From Rana temporaria (taxonomy: Eukaryota; Chordata; Amphibia; Anura; Ranidae): a stretch of DNA of 64,000 nucleotides. The notes beneath the pieces were generated by a model. It was not told the origin of the DNA and made no database searches. It saw only the letters and a list, made by a program, of their open reading frames with translations. A program made the translations under genes and the position numbers. Of this stretch, positions 10,700 to 21,699 are shown in pieces. Where the stretch lies: the NCBI RefSeq assembly GCF_905171775.1, contig NC_053492.1, positions 301,361,865-301,425,864 on the forward strand, read 5' to 3'. How positions within the stretch are numbered: the stretch's first letter is position 1; every line of letters begins with the position of its first letter.

Positions 10700-11284
10700 G
10701 GCACCTTCCACACAAGGCAGATCTGTTTTGATGGACTCTGCTTGCTTAGCGGGGAACACTCCGCTGATCCCCGCTGAGCAGGCGGATGACAGATCCTTCT
10801 CTGCTCACTGTGCAGAGGCGAACCTGTCATGCCTCGTACACATGACCGAGGAACTCGACGGGCGAAACACATCGTTTTGCTCGTCGAGTTCCTTGTGAAG
10901 CCGTTGAGAAACTCGACAAGCCAATTTTTTTCATTCCCGTCAAGGAAATAGAGAACATGCTCTCTTTTTGGCTCGTCGAGTTTCTCGACAGTTTCCTCGA
11001 CGAAAATGTACACACGACCGGTTTCCTCGGCAAAAAAATATCTCCCAGCAAGTTTCTTGCTGGTTTTTGCCAAAGAAACTCGGTCGTGTGTACGAGGCCT
11101 TGGAATCCGGTTTTCCTCTATGGGGAAATTGGAAGAAAATGTACAGTCTGTCCGTTTTAATCCAATCCCATACAAGCCTACCTGCTGACATCTGCCTCCT
11201 CATAAAGCACAATGGGTGGTCCGATCGGGTTCCCCTGAAAAACAGACAGGCAGGCCCGATCGGTCCGATCGTATGAAAGGGGCC
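10700..11284. mobile_element. GGCCCCTTTCACAC-family MITE, copy 2, split by another MITE
   Basis: Ends GGCACCTTCCACACAAGG and ATGAAAGGGGCC, with TTA at 10697-10699 and TAA at 11285-11287. Halves CCCCGCTGAGCAGGCGGATG and TCCTCTATGGGGAAATTGG correspond to continuous text in copy 1. The break is at 10830-11099, where the other palindrome family has inserted. Confidence 0.78.
10830..11099. mobile_element. CGTACACACG-family MITE nested in another MITE
   Basis: Ends TGCCTCGTACACATGACCGA and TCGGTCGTGTGTACGAGGCC, flanked by TCA and TTG. Inverted arms contain GAACTCGACGGGC and GCTCGTCGAGTTTCTCGAC. It separates two halves that are adjacent in the uninterrupted copy at 7483-7866, which proves it is the younger insertion. 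Confidence 0.8.
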
Positions 11285-11670
11285 TAAGTCACTACTAGTT
11301 TACAAGAACTTTTATTGAACTGTAATCGGGTAAGAATTGTAGTAAGTTTTGCTTCTGCAAATCATGGAAGCACAAGCAAAAATCATCATTCTCTGGTGGA
11401 CATCTACTCATCTATGGATAGCCTTGGAATCAATCAGACTATTCATAGCCTAAGGGTCCATGCACACTGGCTTAAAAAATGCTGCTTCTCCAGGAATTTT
11501 GCGTTTTGTCTGTAGAAGCAGCTCAATGATATCCTATGTGTCCATGCACATTAGGAGAATATTTTAGGCTCAGTGTTTAGAGGCAGAAAAAAAAAACCCT
11601 TCTGCTTTGTGTTTTTGATTGGAGTTTTCTGGCAGAAAAAAACAATAAACATTTCTAAGGTTCCATGCAC
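11285..11670. other. Short spacer plus possible CCATGCACAC repeats
   Basis: TAA at 11451 precedes GGGTCCATGCACACTGGC, and TAA at 11655 precedes GGTTCCATGCAC, where the LINE inserted. These resemble starts of TAA-flanked palindromic elements, but matching right ends were not found. 11285-11450 shows nothing recognisable. Confidence 0.4.
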
Positions 11671-12202
11671 TCTGTGGTTAAGACACAGCAGCCCGCTACT
11701 TTTATAACCGAAATACAGGCCTCTCTAGATAGGAAGTGAATAATTCACCTGAGATTCTGGAGGTGTTCCGGACGTTCTATCAGGGACTATATAAAAGTCG
11801 GAAGAAAGGTCAGGAAGGGGATATGGAACTTTTTTCACAGATGATTAACTTGCCAAGATTACTAGAAGAGGAAAAAGAGGCATTAGAGAGACCACTAACA
11901 ATGGAGGAACTAAGAAATGCGGCAACAAACGTATCTAATAATAAATCACCTGGATCAGATGGTCTACCAGGGGAAATTTATAAAATATGTGGGGATTGGG
12001 GAGATGTTGCTGCCTGATCTACTTTCAGTTTTTAAACAATGCTTTGGAAGAGGGGTCTTTGCCCCCCTCGATGAATGAAGTGGTGATCATCTCTATTTTG
12101 AAACCGGGAAAAGATCCAACTAAGCCTGATGCATACCGTCCAATTTCGTTGTTGACATCTGATATTAAACTTCTGGCAAACATATTAGCAATTAGACTCT
12201 CA

Positions 12203-12618
12203 GGCCGCATACACACGGTCGATCCAAACCGATGAGAATGGTCCGATGGGCCGTTTCCATCGGTTCACTGCTGAAGTGGCCTGACAGTCTGATGTGCGTA
12301 CACACCATCGTTCCAAAAACCGATCGGGTCAGAACGCGGTGACGTAAAACACACGACGTGCTGAAAAAAACGAAGTTCAATGCTTCCAAGCATCCACTTC
12401 ATTCTGAGCATGAGCGGGTTTTGAACCAATGCTTTTCTGTACTAACCATCGGTTTGGACCGATCGGTCAGTGGTCCATCGGTTCGATTTTAAAAAATATT
12501 TAAAAATTTTGGACCGAAGGACAACAGACCGATGGGCCATACAGACGGTCGGTTTGGACCGATGAAACTGAACTTTGGTCCATTCTCATCGGTTTGGAAT
12601 GACCGTGTGTACGCGGCC
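12203..12618 (-). mobile_element. Harbinger-like MITE copy 2, inside the reverse transcriptase
   Basis: Reverse-oriented homologue of 8549-8968, with ends GGCCGCATACACACGGTCG and CGACCGTGTGTACGCGGCC. The flanks are TCA and TTA. The LINE frame reads ATT AGA CTC | TTA AAG TAT if the MITE and exactly three bases are removed, so the target duplication was TTA with the left copy mutated. Confidence 0.87.
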
Positions 12619-13302
12619 TTAAAGTATGTTTGCAAGTTAATACATCGGGATCAGTCGGGCTTTATCCCAAACAATATTAGACGATTATTTCTAAATTTAC
12701 AATTACCTGTAGATAATAGAGGGAATAGAGCCATTTAGTCTTTAGACGCAACTAAAGCCTTTGACAGTATAGAATGGGAATTCCTATGTGCCTGCCTATA
12801 ACAATTTGGAATAGGACCACGTTTTTTAAGGTGGATAAAACTGTTATATAGCGCTCCGAGTGCAAGAATACAGATTAATGGATCTGTGTCCTCTCCATTT
12901 CTGCTGGAAAGAGGGACGAGACAGGGTTGTCCCCTGTCCCCGCTCCTCTTTGCGCAGGCTGTGGAGCCATTGGCGGAGGCTATCTGAGACTGCCCGGATA
13001 TCGTAGGGTTTCGTAGGAAAGAAGTAGAGGAAAAAATAGCTCTTTTTGCTGATGATGCTTTATTATTCCTAGGAGACACAGTCATCTTACTTACTGATAC
13101 CTAATGAACATTCTCAGGGTTCGAAACTAATTGGGAAAAATCAGTGATTATGCCTATTGATTCGATTGACCCAGTGCAATTGGAGCTTCCACACCAAAAT
13201 TTTCAAATGAAGTATGTTACATCATTTAAATATTTAGGGGTGATAATAACCCGACAGGTTAATAACTATATAGATAAAAAATATTCTACCCCTTGTTGCA
13301 AG

Positions 13303-14405
13303 TGTAGCTCTAACCCCCGAAGGAGCCGCTGATAATTGATTGGGTGGCACATTTACCTCACAACTCCTTTTCTTTCACAGTCTAGGGGGTGGATGATGCG
13401 TCATACCGCAGTAGTAAAGGAATGTCCTCACAGAAGTGCTTTTTTTATGTGCTCTTTATTACCCAGCCGGGCAGAAGGCAATGAACCGGTGGTAAAACAG
13501 GGATAGAGGTTGAAAAGAGGACAGCAGATTCAGGCGCAACATTTGTAACAGTCCCGCTCCCATAAGTAACACTTTTACGCCACTCCTGCTTGAGTGGGCC
13601 TAGCGCACCCGGACAGGTCTCTCACAGCAGCCGGAGCACTGATCGAACTTCTTTAGGATAAGGCCTCTGCCACAGACCCTCCTGAATGAATGTCAGGGAG
13701 GCACCTCTGCCACAGGCCCTCTCTGATTGCAGATACGGAGGCAACCCTCCTTGACAGGACTACGCCTGGATCTTCCTCTTAACGTCGCCCAGGTACCGAC
13801 TGACAGGGAATCGATCCTTCCATGTCCGGCTACCTTGATCCCCGGTGGTTCGTCAAAATCCTCTTAGATTGCCAGTCTCTCACCGGCGCCCCTCAGCCGG
13901 ACACCCCACCGAACAGCAGCACAGCTTGGGATCCTCAGAAAGTGGAGGCCCAGTCAATCACTAGGTCGCTGCCACTGCTCAAATGTTCCGGACCAACCAA
14001 GCCCCGGAACACCGCGTGGCACGCACGCCCCGGCTAGGTAGGCCACAATGCCGGGGCGCGGTGATGTGGCCATCCTGGAGGTGGGTGGCACACTCGACAA
14101 AAACAACCAAAAAACAACCCCGAAGCAATGGCGTCTGTCTCCTAAATACCCTCTCCCGGCATGCCCAGCGAGGCACCCCCCTGCTGATTGGCCCCCGAGA
14201 GAAAGCACCCAAACCTTAACTCCACTGCTGCCACCTACCGCACCGGGGTGGGAAGAGCACCCCAGCGCAACAGAATGAGCCCACAGCACAGCCAAGCTGA
14301 AACAGAGATCCTACTTAAACATTGTAATTGAAATCAGAGTTTTAACACTCTGATTACCCTTTAAATTTCGACAACACCGGTACTTGGAAGTAACACGGCG
14401 CTACA
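13303..14405 (-). mobile_element. Solo LTR, 1.1-kb family, copy 1
   Basis: Begins TGTAGCTCTAAC and ends CGGCGCTACA, so TG...CA borders with short inverted ends. The 4-bp duplication CAAG lies at 13299-13302 and 14406-14409. A second copy in the opposite orientation is at 44231-45325. Shared blocks include GTGCTCTTTATTACCC and the CCTGTCAGTCGGTACCTGGG region (read on opposite strands). No gag or pol coding is present, which fits recombination to a solo LTR. It cuts the LINE ORF. Strand is set relative to the AATAAAGAGCAC reading of copy 2. Confidence 0.75.
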
Positions 14406-16209
14406 CAAGATTTAGGCAACGAAGTAAAATTTGGTGTAGGTTTCCATTGACAATGATTGGAAGGGCAAATCTGGTGAAAATGGTGTGGCTGCCCCAATTG
14501 CTATATTTTTTACACAACTGCCCAGTTTGGTTACCATTAAAACTATTTAGAACAATTGATCCGACCTTTAGAGATCTCATATGGAAATATGGAAAACCGA
14601 GAATTAAACTGGAAACGCTTCAACAAGCAAAGGATAGAGGAGGAATAGCGGTACCCAATTTGAGATTCTATTACATGGCAGCACAACTTCAGCAATGGAG
14701 TAGAAGGGAGGAGGTAGACAAGCAAGACCCTATACAGAATATTCTAATGACTCAATTTAAACCACTCCCATTGGTACAACAAATAGTATTCCATCAATTT
14801 TACAAGAAGAGAAAAATTCCAACTTTCTTTCTAATCCATAGGCTTTGGGAAACTATACATATTATTACATATCATACAGGATATACTAAACATATGCCAA
14901 TATGGGATATTTACTGCCTACCTGAGTTAAATAAATTGCCGTAATTGCTAAAATGGAAAAGTGCAGGACTAATGTTTTTACACCAATTGTTTGAGGGAGA
15001 CGTGTTGTTATCTTTTGGTGTATTAAAAGAATGTTTCCGATTGTCAAATAAAAACTTGTACCAGTACCTTCAAATACGACCTGCTTTACAAAGTCAGATG
15101 TCAACTTTCCTTCTACAACATAAACCATCAGAGATATTGATGAAGGCATCTTCATCAAGATCTATGAAACGAGGATCAATATGATCCTCCTAAATGTGGA
15201 GAGGGCAGATGTGCAGGTGAATAGCTTTGCATGCTAGCAAAAAGATCTGGTAGATCTTAGTGAGGAGAAATGGAAGGAGGCTATGGAGGTTCTACCTAAA
15301 GTTTCTATCTCATTATCGCAGCAATTAACACAGCTTTTTATACTACATAGAACACATTATACTCCACAAAAATTATATGCTTGGGGAAAATATATATCCC
15401 CTCTATGTCCATGATGCTCCATATTTAATGGAACTCTAATCCATATGCTGTGGCGTTGTCCGAAGCTTCATAAGTACTGGGAGAAAGTATTTCAGACATT
15501 AAATACATTGTCGTACAGAAATTCCTTGTGCACCCAAAATAGCAATACTGGGCATAGTCCCAGTTGGAGCCCTACCTATAGAGATGAATATGATGTGGAC
15601 TAGAACTCTCTATTTAGCTTGTAAGATTATTCTACAGAAATGGATTGATACAGCACCTCCAACCCACAAGCAATGGTGTAATAAGGTTAACTTTATACTA
15701 AAAAGAGAAAGTCTGACTTATAAACATAGGGGAGTTCCCCATAAATGTTATAGAATATGGTCTGACTGGCTTGATCCCGGCAATTTACTTTATGATGGAA
15801 TGAGCAGGGAGTGGGGAGAGGAGGGGAGAGGGGGAACAGAGGTAGGAGATACCTGTAGACCTGTAATAAATTTAGAAGTAAAGATTGAAATCAACTTTCT
15901 TGTGAAAAAGATTGAAATCAACGATATATAGAGGTGTATGTTTATTGTTGTATAGTCTTGTTAGATGTTTAATGTTGTTGAGTTTTTTTTGTTCTTTTTG
16001 TACATTTTCTTTCTTACTTTTCTTCCCTTATTGGTTACTTCCATTTTGATGGAATAGACAATTATCATAATATTGGATTGTATTAAAACTTTTGTAATTT
16101 TTAATATAGAATGTAAATAGAAAGACCTCCTTTTTCTTACTATGAGTACAAAGAGCAACAACAAAACCAAAATAAAAATTATTTGATTTAAAAAAAAGGT
16201 TCCATGCAC

Positions 16210-17295
16210 ACTAGCGTTTTTTTATGAGCTTAAAAAAGCTAGAAAAAAAATGCTGGATGAAAAATTCTGATAATAATGTTTTTTAACCAGCTTGTAGTAG
16301 CATTTTAGCAGCTTTTAGAATCTTTTAGGAGGATTTAGGAGCATGTGAATTTTTGTAGCGTTTTTATTTTAAATGAAAAAAAAAATAAAAAATAAAAGCT
16401 CAAATAAGCTGTAGTATATTTCACTATTGGATGACTGACTACAAATTATTTTTATAAGCTGAATGCGATATAGAAAACATCTAAGGTCTTTTTGTTTGAT
16501 ATTGAAAGGAAAGAAATAACCTTACAGAGCTTTAGCTGTGTGGCATTTTCCCATTAGTCACTCATCTGTTCAACTTAACAGCCAGGGAGCAAAATGAATT
16601 ACTGCCTTATAAAGTACCCTTAAGGCGTCAAATTTGTTCAGTGGGAGAACATTTTTAATGTAAGTCAGTGTGGTTTACTCACTGATTTGTAATTATTGTT
16701 ACCTTGGTGGAACATACATCAATATTAAGATTTTCTATCTCCATTGAAAGAATTCAAAAAAATTATCCCCTTTAAAGTATGTTTATATGCTAACAATATC
16801 CAGTATGGAAATATAGATCTGCTTAATATTAGGCAGCTTGTTGTGTAAATAAAACTGCATTTTAGAACTTCAGGCAAACAGAGAACCAGCTGCATATGGC
16901 TTGCACAGAGTTGCCTGTGGACATGCGTAAAGTAATAAGAATGAAATAGAGGCATAAGTCTCTTGAGTGATTTGGAAATCACAATGCTGATTAATGTTCT
17001 TTATAAATAGCCTTAGTAAAACCATGTTAGCAGGTACAACTCTCCTCCCTCTGGGTAGCTGCCTGTCAAATTGTAGCTTTTTCGTGAGAAAGCGTGTTTC
17101 CTGGTTTAAAGATAAGAACTGTTTGGGAAGGCAGTATCAAACAAGACTAGATTTTTTTCTCCACAAATAAAGGCTAATAATGGTATAACAGCTATACACC
17201 TATATCTCATTAGAACCAAGCAGAACACTTAATTAACTTAAAGGATCAGTGGTGCAACTGGAAGCTGCAATATTGGGCTCATTGGCATTGGAGTA
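16210..17295. other. Repeat remnant, then unassigned AT-rich DNA
   Basis: 16210-16400 contains AGCGTTTTTTTATGAGC and GTAGCGTTTTTATTT, the continuing part of the repeat hit by the LINE. From 16400 to 17295 I see no array, terminal repeat or protein similarity. Confidence 0.4.
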
Positions 17296-17299
17296 ATTT

Positions 17300-18630
17300 T
17301 GTGTTTTGGGGACACAGAGCTCATCCGCTGATGACAGCTCCTATGCAAACTACAGTAGGGGTATGGCAGAGTGCTAGAGCAACATACAGGAAACCTCTTC
17401 ATGTCTCTCCACCTACCCCTCTACGGGGCAACCCCATCATTCCTCACTTATATTCTATCCCGGATGCTTCGCTTTGAGCTAAAAAGGGGATCACTACTCT
17501 GAAACACATAATGGTGGATGGTAAACGTATACCCTTTCAGGAAATGAGGCGCTTATACTCAGTGTCTAGTTAATTTCAATTCAGATATTGGCAACTTCGG
17601 AATGTCACGGGGACCCAGTTTCCTGGTTCTTGAGTCTGACTCCATAAAACTCCTTCAGTCCTCTGGTGTGATGGAGAAGCCCTTATCCTCCCTTTATTTT
17701 TACTTGACCGTGGCCTATGACACTAAACCGACTAGTTACCTAGACAAGTATAGGGAGGATATCCCTGCCTTTAGTGAAGAAGTATGGGAGAAATGTGTTT
17801 CTTTCTACCTCCCCTCTATGATAGTGGCAAAGGACAGGTTTATACAACTAAAGTTTCTTCATAGGGTATACTACACCTCACAGAAACTGTCCCAAATACT
17901 GTATATCCTCAGGTTAATCCAGGGTGCACTAGATGTGCTCTTTAGACTTGTACCTTCTGACACATGGTTTGGTCCTGTCCTAAACTTCGTCCTTATTGGG
18001 AGGAGAGGGCTATGTACTGTCAGAGATACTAACGTACCTCTAGACCCTCTTGTTCTGTCATTGAGTTCTTTAGAGGATGTTGAGGGAGATAGGTACACTA
18101 AATTGTGCCTAACCTTCACTCTCTATTACGCTAGATGAGAGATCTGCCGATATGGAAATCTGTGGAACCCCCCACCAGTACCTCTTGGTTACACACCATT
18201 AACTCAGTCCTACCCCTATACAAACTTACGTATGAGAGTAGGCAGTGTCCAAAGAAATGTTATAAAGTTTGGTCAAAATGGATAGATGCATACAGTTGAC
18301 TTCCAATACTAAAGTACATGCCACTAAGATGGTGATTTCGTAGCCTGGAACTATTTTTCTTCCCTCCTCTCTCTCTCCCTCCCCCCTCTATTTCCTTTAT
18401 CCTCTATCCTTAGAATTATACAGGCTAGGTGTGGAAAATATAATGTGATTAATGGCGGCTTTAAAGACATACCTCATTCAGAGGACCCCAACTGCTGATA
18501 CTATATCTTGTATGATGTATATTTTGGGGTTGATAGGGTTAACTATTGAGGTTAAGTATAATTTCATGCAAACTGTTTTATGTTGTTGATGTGTTTTCTG
18601 TTCTGCTGATTGTTCAATTAAAAAAAAAAA
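17300..18630 (+). pseudogene. Second L1/Tx1-type LINE, 3' fragment
   Basis: Conceptual translation gives PLRGNPIIPHL, then KKGITTLKHI (near 17490), FRYWQLRN (17590) and QLKFLHRVYYT (17840). These follow the order of the C-terminal part of Tx1-type ORF2 downstream of the reverse transcriptase. The open frame 17602-18138 (178 codons) covers part of it, but the zinc-knuckle region is in another frame. A CAATTAAAAAAAAAA tail at 18616-18630 marks the 3' end. The left border was not resolved and no target duplication was found. Confidence 0.7.
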
Positions 18631-19276
18631 GGTGGCTAGCTGAAGACTCAAGGCCTTTTTTTTCTTCAAAGGAGCTGAAGTTACTGTGGCCATATGGACA
18701 TACACACATACTCAGGGCTCAGTATATGTGATGCATGAGTGGGGTAGTCTGTCTTGGGAGTTAGGCCATTGATCACTGAACTAAGTGCAGTGTTTATAAG
18801 AATAAAGTTGCACCAGAGGTTTATAGAGTGGGAGTTACTGCCCACAATTAAAGTTCCATAGAAGAATCTTTTTTGTATCAAGTGCAGTGTTTATAGTCAT
18901 GGGTCTGTGGTGTCAGGGGACAGAAGAGAGAGAGGTCTGTCATAAGTGAGGGTCATTCCTCTGCTCTCCTTCTGCCTGGACTCATAGAGCCAAATCTAAG
19001 TAAAGAGGTGACCAATCTGGTATAAAGTTTGTTATTTGTGATCTGTTATTATTAAAGTGTTTGTTTCTGCTCTTGGGTTTATTCGCTGTTAAGGAATCCC
19101 CTAAAAACAGCCTGATAGTACCAATGAGTTATATTGCTCTTGATCTTCAGTGATTATTCTACAGTTCATTTACTTGAACTATACTTCTACTGTTTGTTAC
19201 CATTCCACAGAAACTTCACAGTAAACACTACTTCTATGTTTTACTACAACGTATGGCTGTTATTACTATTGTCAGG
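18631..19276. other. No recognised feature
   Basis: A short word (AAGTGCAGTGTTTATA) occurs twice, at 18783 and 18880. No other structure or coding signal was found. Confidence 0.35.
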
Positions 19277-19885
19277 TAGGGATGAGCCGAACACCATCTG
19301 GTTCGGTTCGCAGCAGAACATGCAAACAGGCAAAAAAATTGTGCAAACACTGTTAAAGTCTATGGGATGCGAACGTGAAAAATAAAAAGTTCTAATTTTA
19401 AAGGCTTGTATGCAAGTTATTGCCATAAAAAGTATTTGGGGACCCGGGTCCTGCCCCAGGGGACATGTATTAATGCAAAAAAATGTTTTAAAAACTGAAG
19501 TTTTTTCGAGAGCAGTGATTTTAATAATGCTTAAAGTAAAACAATAAAAATTAAATATTCTTTTAAATATTGTGCTTGGGGGGACTCCATAGTATGCCTG
19601 TAAATTATCACATCTTTCCCATGTTTATAACAGTACTACAGCAAAATTACATTTATAAAGGAAAAAATGTAATGTAAAACTGCTTGCGGCTGTAATGTAT
19701 TGTCGGATCCTGGCAATATAGATAAAAATCATTGAATATTATCCTTCAGGTCTGGTATGGATATTAAGGGGAAACCTGCACCAAAATTAAAGAAAAATGT
19801 TGTGGGGTCCCCTATATACTCTGAACAGCAGTATATTTACTATACAGCCTGCACTATATACTCTGCAGAAAAATTGTGCATTAGG

Positions 19886-21535
19886 TGTTGGTGGTGCCAG
19901 AACACTGTAACCCCTCACAGTTACTGGGTGCAGCAATGGGCCCTGCTGTGAAATATTATATAAATAAATTAAATTACATGGCCAGAAAACAGGGGCAGAA
20001 AAATTGGGCCTTTGATTTTGGTGCAGCCTATGATTTTGGGCCTTTGATTTTGGTGCAGCACTATATGCCTTTATAGTTACTCTTGTTGGGCTTAGGAATG
20101 GGCCGTGCTGTGAAATATTATGTCAACATTTTTAATTACATGGGCCTGTTAAACAGGGAAGAAAAATTGGGCCTTTGGTTTTGGTGGCGCCAGAACACTG
20201 TAACCCCTCACAGTTACTCTTGTTGGGCGCAGGAATGGGCCTTGCTGTTAAATATTATATCAAAAATTGTAATTACATGGCCAGAAAACAGGGGCAGAAA
20301 AATTGGGCCTTTGATTTTGGTGCAGCCAGAACACTTTATGCCTTTATAGTTACTCTTGTTGGGCTTAGGAATGGGCCGTGCTGTGAAATATTAGATCAAA
20401 AATTCTAATTACCGTATTTATCGGTGTATAACACGCACTTTTTTACCCTGAAAATGCCTGCGTGTTATACGCCGATATCTGTTTTCTTTACCAACAGGGG
20501 GGTGGGGATCGGGCGGTCGACCCGTGTGCCACCCATTGGGAGGGTGTGAGGCCACCCCCGCCTCTCCTGGCTGTGGGACAGTGCTGGCAGTAAACCCCAA
20601 AGTCCAGAAAACATTACCTCGTCTCCTGTGTAACTCCCAATGCAAATATAAGCCCCCAAATCCCTTAACCAACCCCACATGTTGTGGGTGCTTTGCTCCT
20701 CCCGCTCCGCCTCCTCCTCGTGTGTAGCTTTTGATTGGAGGAGGAGAGCGGCCACTTGACTGTCAATGAAAGAGAGGCGAGCAGTCACATGATCGGGTCA
20801 ACGAGAGAGAGAGCAGTGTTAATGGAGGTATGCAGAAGCTCTGATCCACATTGAGAGTGACATATGAGGAGCCATGTATAATAAGGGGCTGAGGCGGACA
20901 GTGTGAAGTTGCCTCAACTTTAGAGTATTCTGGCAGCGCTGTCCCTGTCCTAGCTCTGGGAGTGCAAGCCCTTTATGTTACTGTGCCATGACTATTGTTC
21001 TTGCTGCCGTAAAGGTGACAAAAAAGACAGCTGGTAATTATGTTGCGTGGTATCACAGGACCATGTTGCTCCTTTTGTTCTAAAGTAAAACTGAAAATGG
21101 TTTATGTCAGTTTTATTTAATTGTTTTTCTGAGTTTACAGTATCTCACAAAAGTGAGTACACCCCTTGCATCTTTATAATGAAAGATGGCTGTGGGTTGT
21201 ACAGGGGTCTGTGTACTGTGCAGGGGGTCCGTGTATTGTGTATTATGCCGGGGGCCTGTGTAAAGTTTTTTTCCCGGAGTGCGTGTTATACGCTGGTGCG
21301 TGTTATATGCCGATAAATACGGTACATGCCCCTGTTAAACGGGCAGAAAAATTGGGCCTTGGGTGGTGGTGGTGGTGCCATAACACTGTAACCCCTCACA
21401 GATACTTTTGCTGGGTGCAGGGATGGGCCCTACTGTTAAATATTATATCAAAAATTGTAATTGCATGCCACTGTTAAACAGGGCCAGACAAATTGGGCCC
21501 TGGGTGGTGATGGTGGTGCCCTAAACCAAAAATAT
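19886..21535 (+). repeat. About 130-190-bp tandem repeats, interrupted
   Basis: Units contain CAGAACACTGTAACCCCTCA, TTGTTGGGCGCAGGAATGGG, CTGTGAAATATTATAT and AAAAATTGGGCCTTTG. About four to five partly rearranged copies lie before 20411. They resume at 21325 with ATGCCCCTGTTAAACGGGC. The arrangement belongs to the hAT-like element. Open frames across it are repeat translations. Confidence 0.8.
20412..21322. mobile_element. MITE with CCGTATTTATCGG ends and TA duplication
   Basis: Inverted ends CCGTATTTATCGGTGTATAA and TTATATGCCGATAAATACGG. TA lies at 20410-20411 and 21323-21324. In the neighbouring tandem units the site reads AATTACATGG, so the empty site confirms a TA duplication. The interior includes GC-rich sequence and, at about 21138-21170, a piece resembling the Tc1-type end CAGTATCTCACAAAAGT. 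TA duplication fits a Tc1/mariner-type element. Non-coding. Confidence 0.85.
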
Positions 21536-21699
21536 TGTTGGAAGCTAGCATCATCAAGATTGAGGAGGAATAGGATAGTCAGCATAGGCAGTCTTCAAGG
21601 GATCCCAGATCCATAGCAAATTCAATCAGTTACATCAGCATCAGGTGTTTAATAGCTACTGATCCAACACTGATTCATTTTTATGAATGTGAGCCTAGT

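Larger units (their letters stand above)
11736..15933 (+). pseudogene. LINE ORF2 remnant: reverse transcriptase and C-terminal domain
   Basis: Recognisable blocks in order are NKSPGSDGLPGEIYK (11940), ILKPGKDPTKPDAYRPISLL (12096), IHRDQSGFIP (12640), LDATKAFDSIEW (12745, first catalytic Asp), GTRQGCPLSPLLF (12915), ALFADDALLFL (13040, catalytic FADD at 13045-13056) and FKYLGVII (13230). After the LTR come PLTMIGRANLVKMVWLPQLL and a late HMLWRCPKLHKYW knuckle (15440). The combination is typical of the L1/Tx1 group. At least one frameshift (near 12017) and several stops (for example 12736) rule out activity. Confidence 0.85.
11671..16195 (+). mobile_element. 5'-truncated L1/Tx1-type LINE with two insertions
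   Basis: Flanked by a 14-bp target duplication AAGGTTCCATGCAC at 11657-11670 and 16196-16209, with an A-rich tail (GATTTAAAAAAA) at the right, as expected of target-primed reverse transcription. Without the MITE at 12203 and the LTR at 13303, about 3.0 kb of element remain. It starts within ORF2, upstream of the reverse transcriptase core, so the 5' part, including any ORF1 and endonuclease, is absent. Confidence 0.85.

Noticed and set aside
10591..11276. A 194-codon minus-strand frame.
   Set aside because: It spans the junctions of two nested MITEs and has no family similarity.
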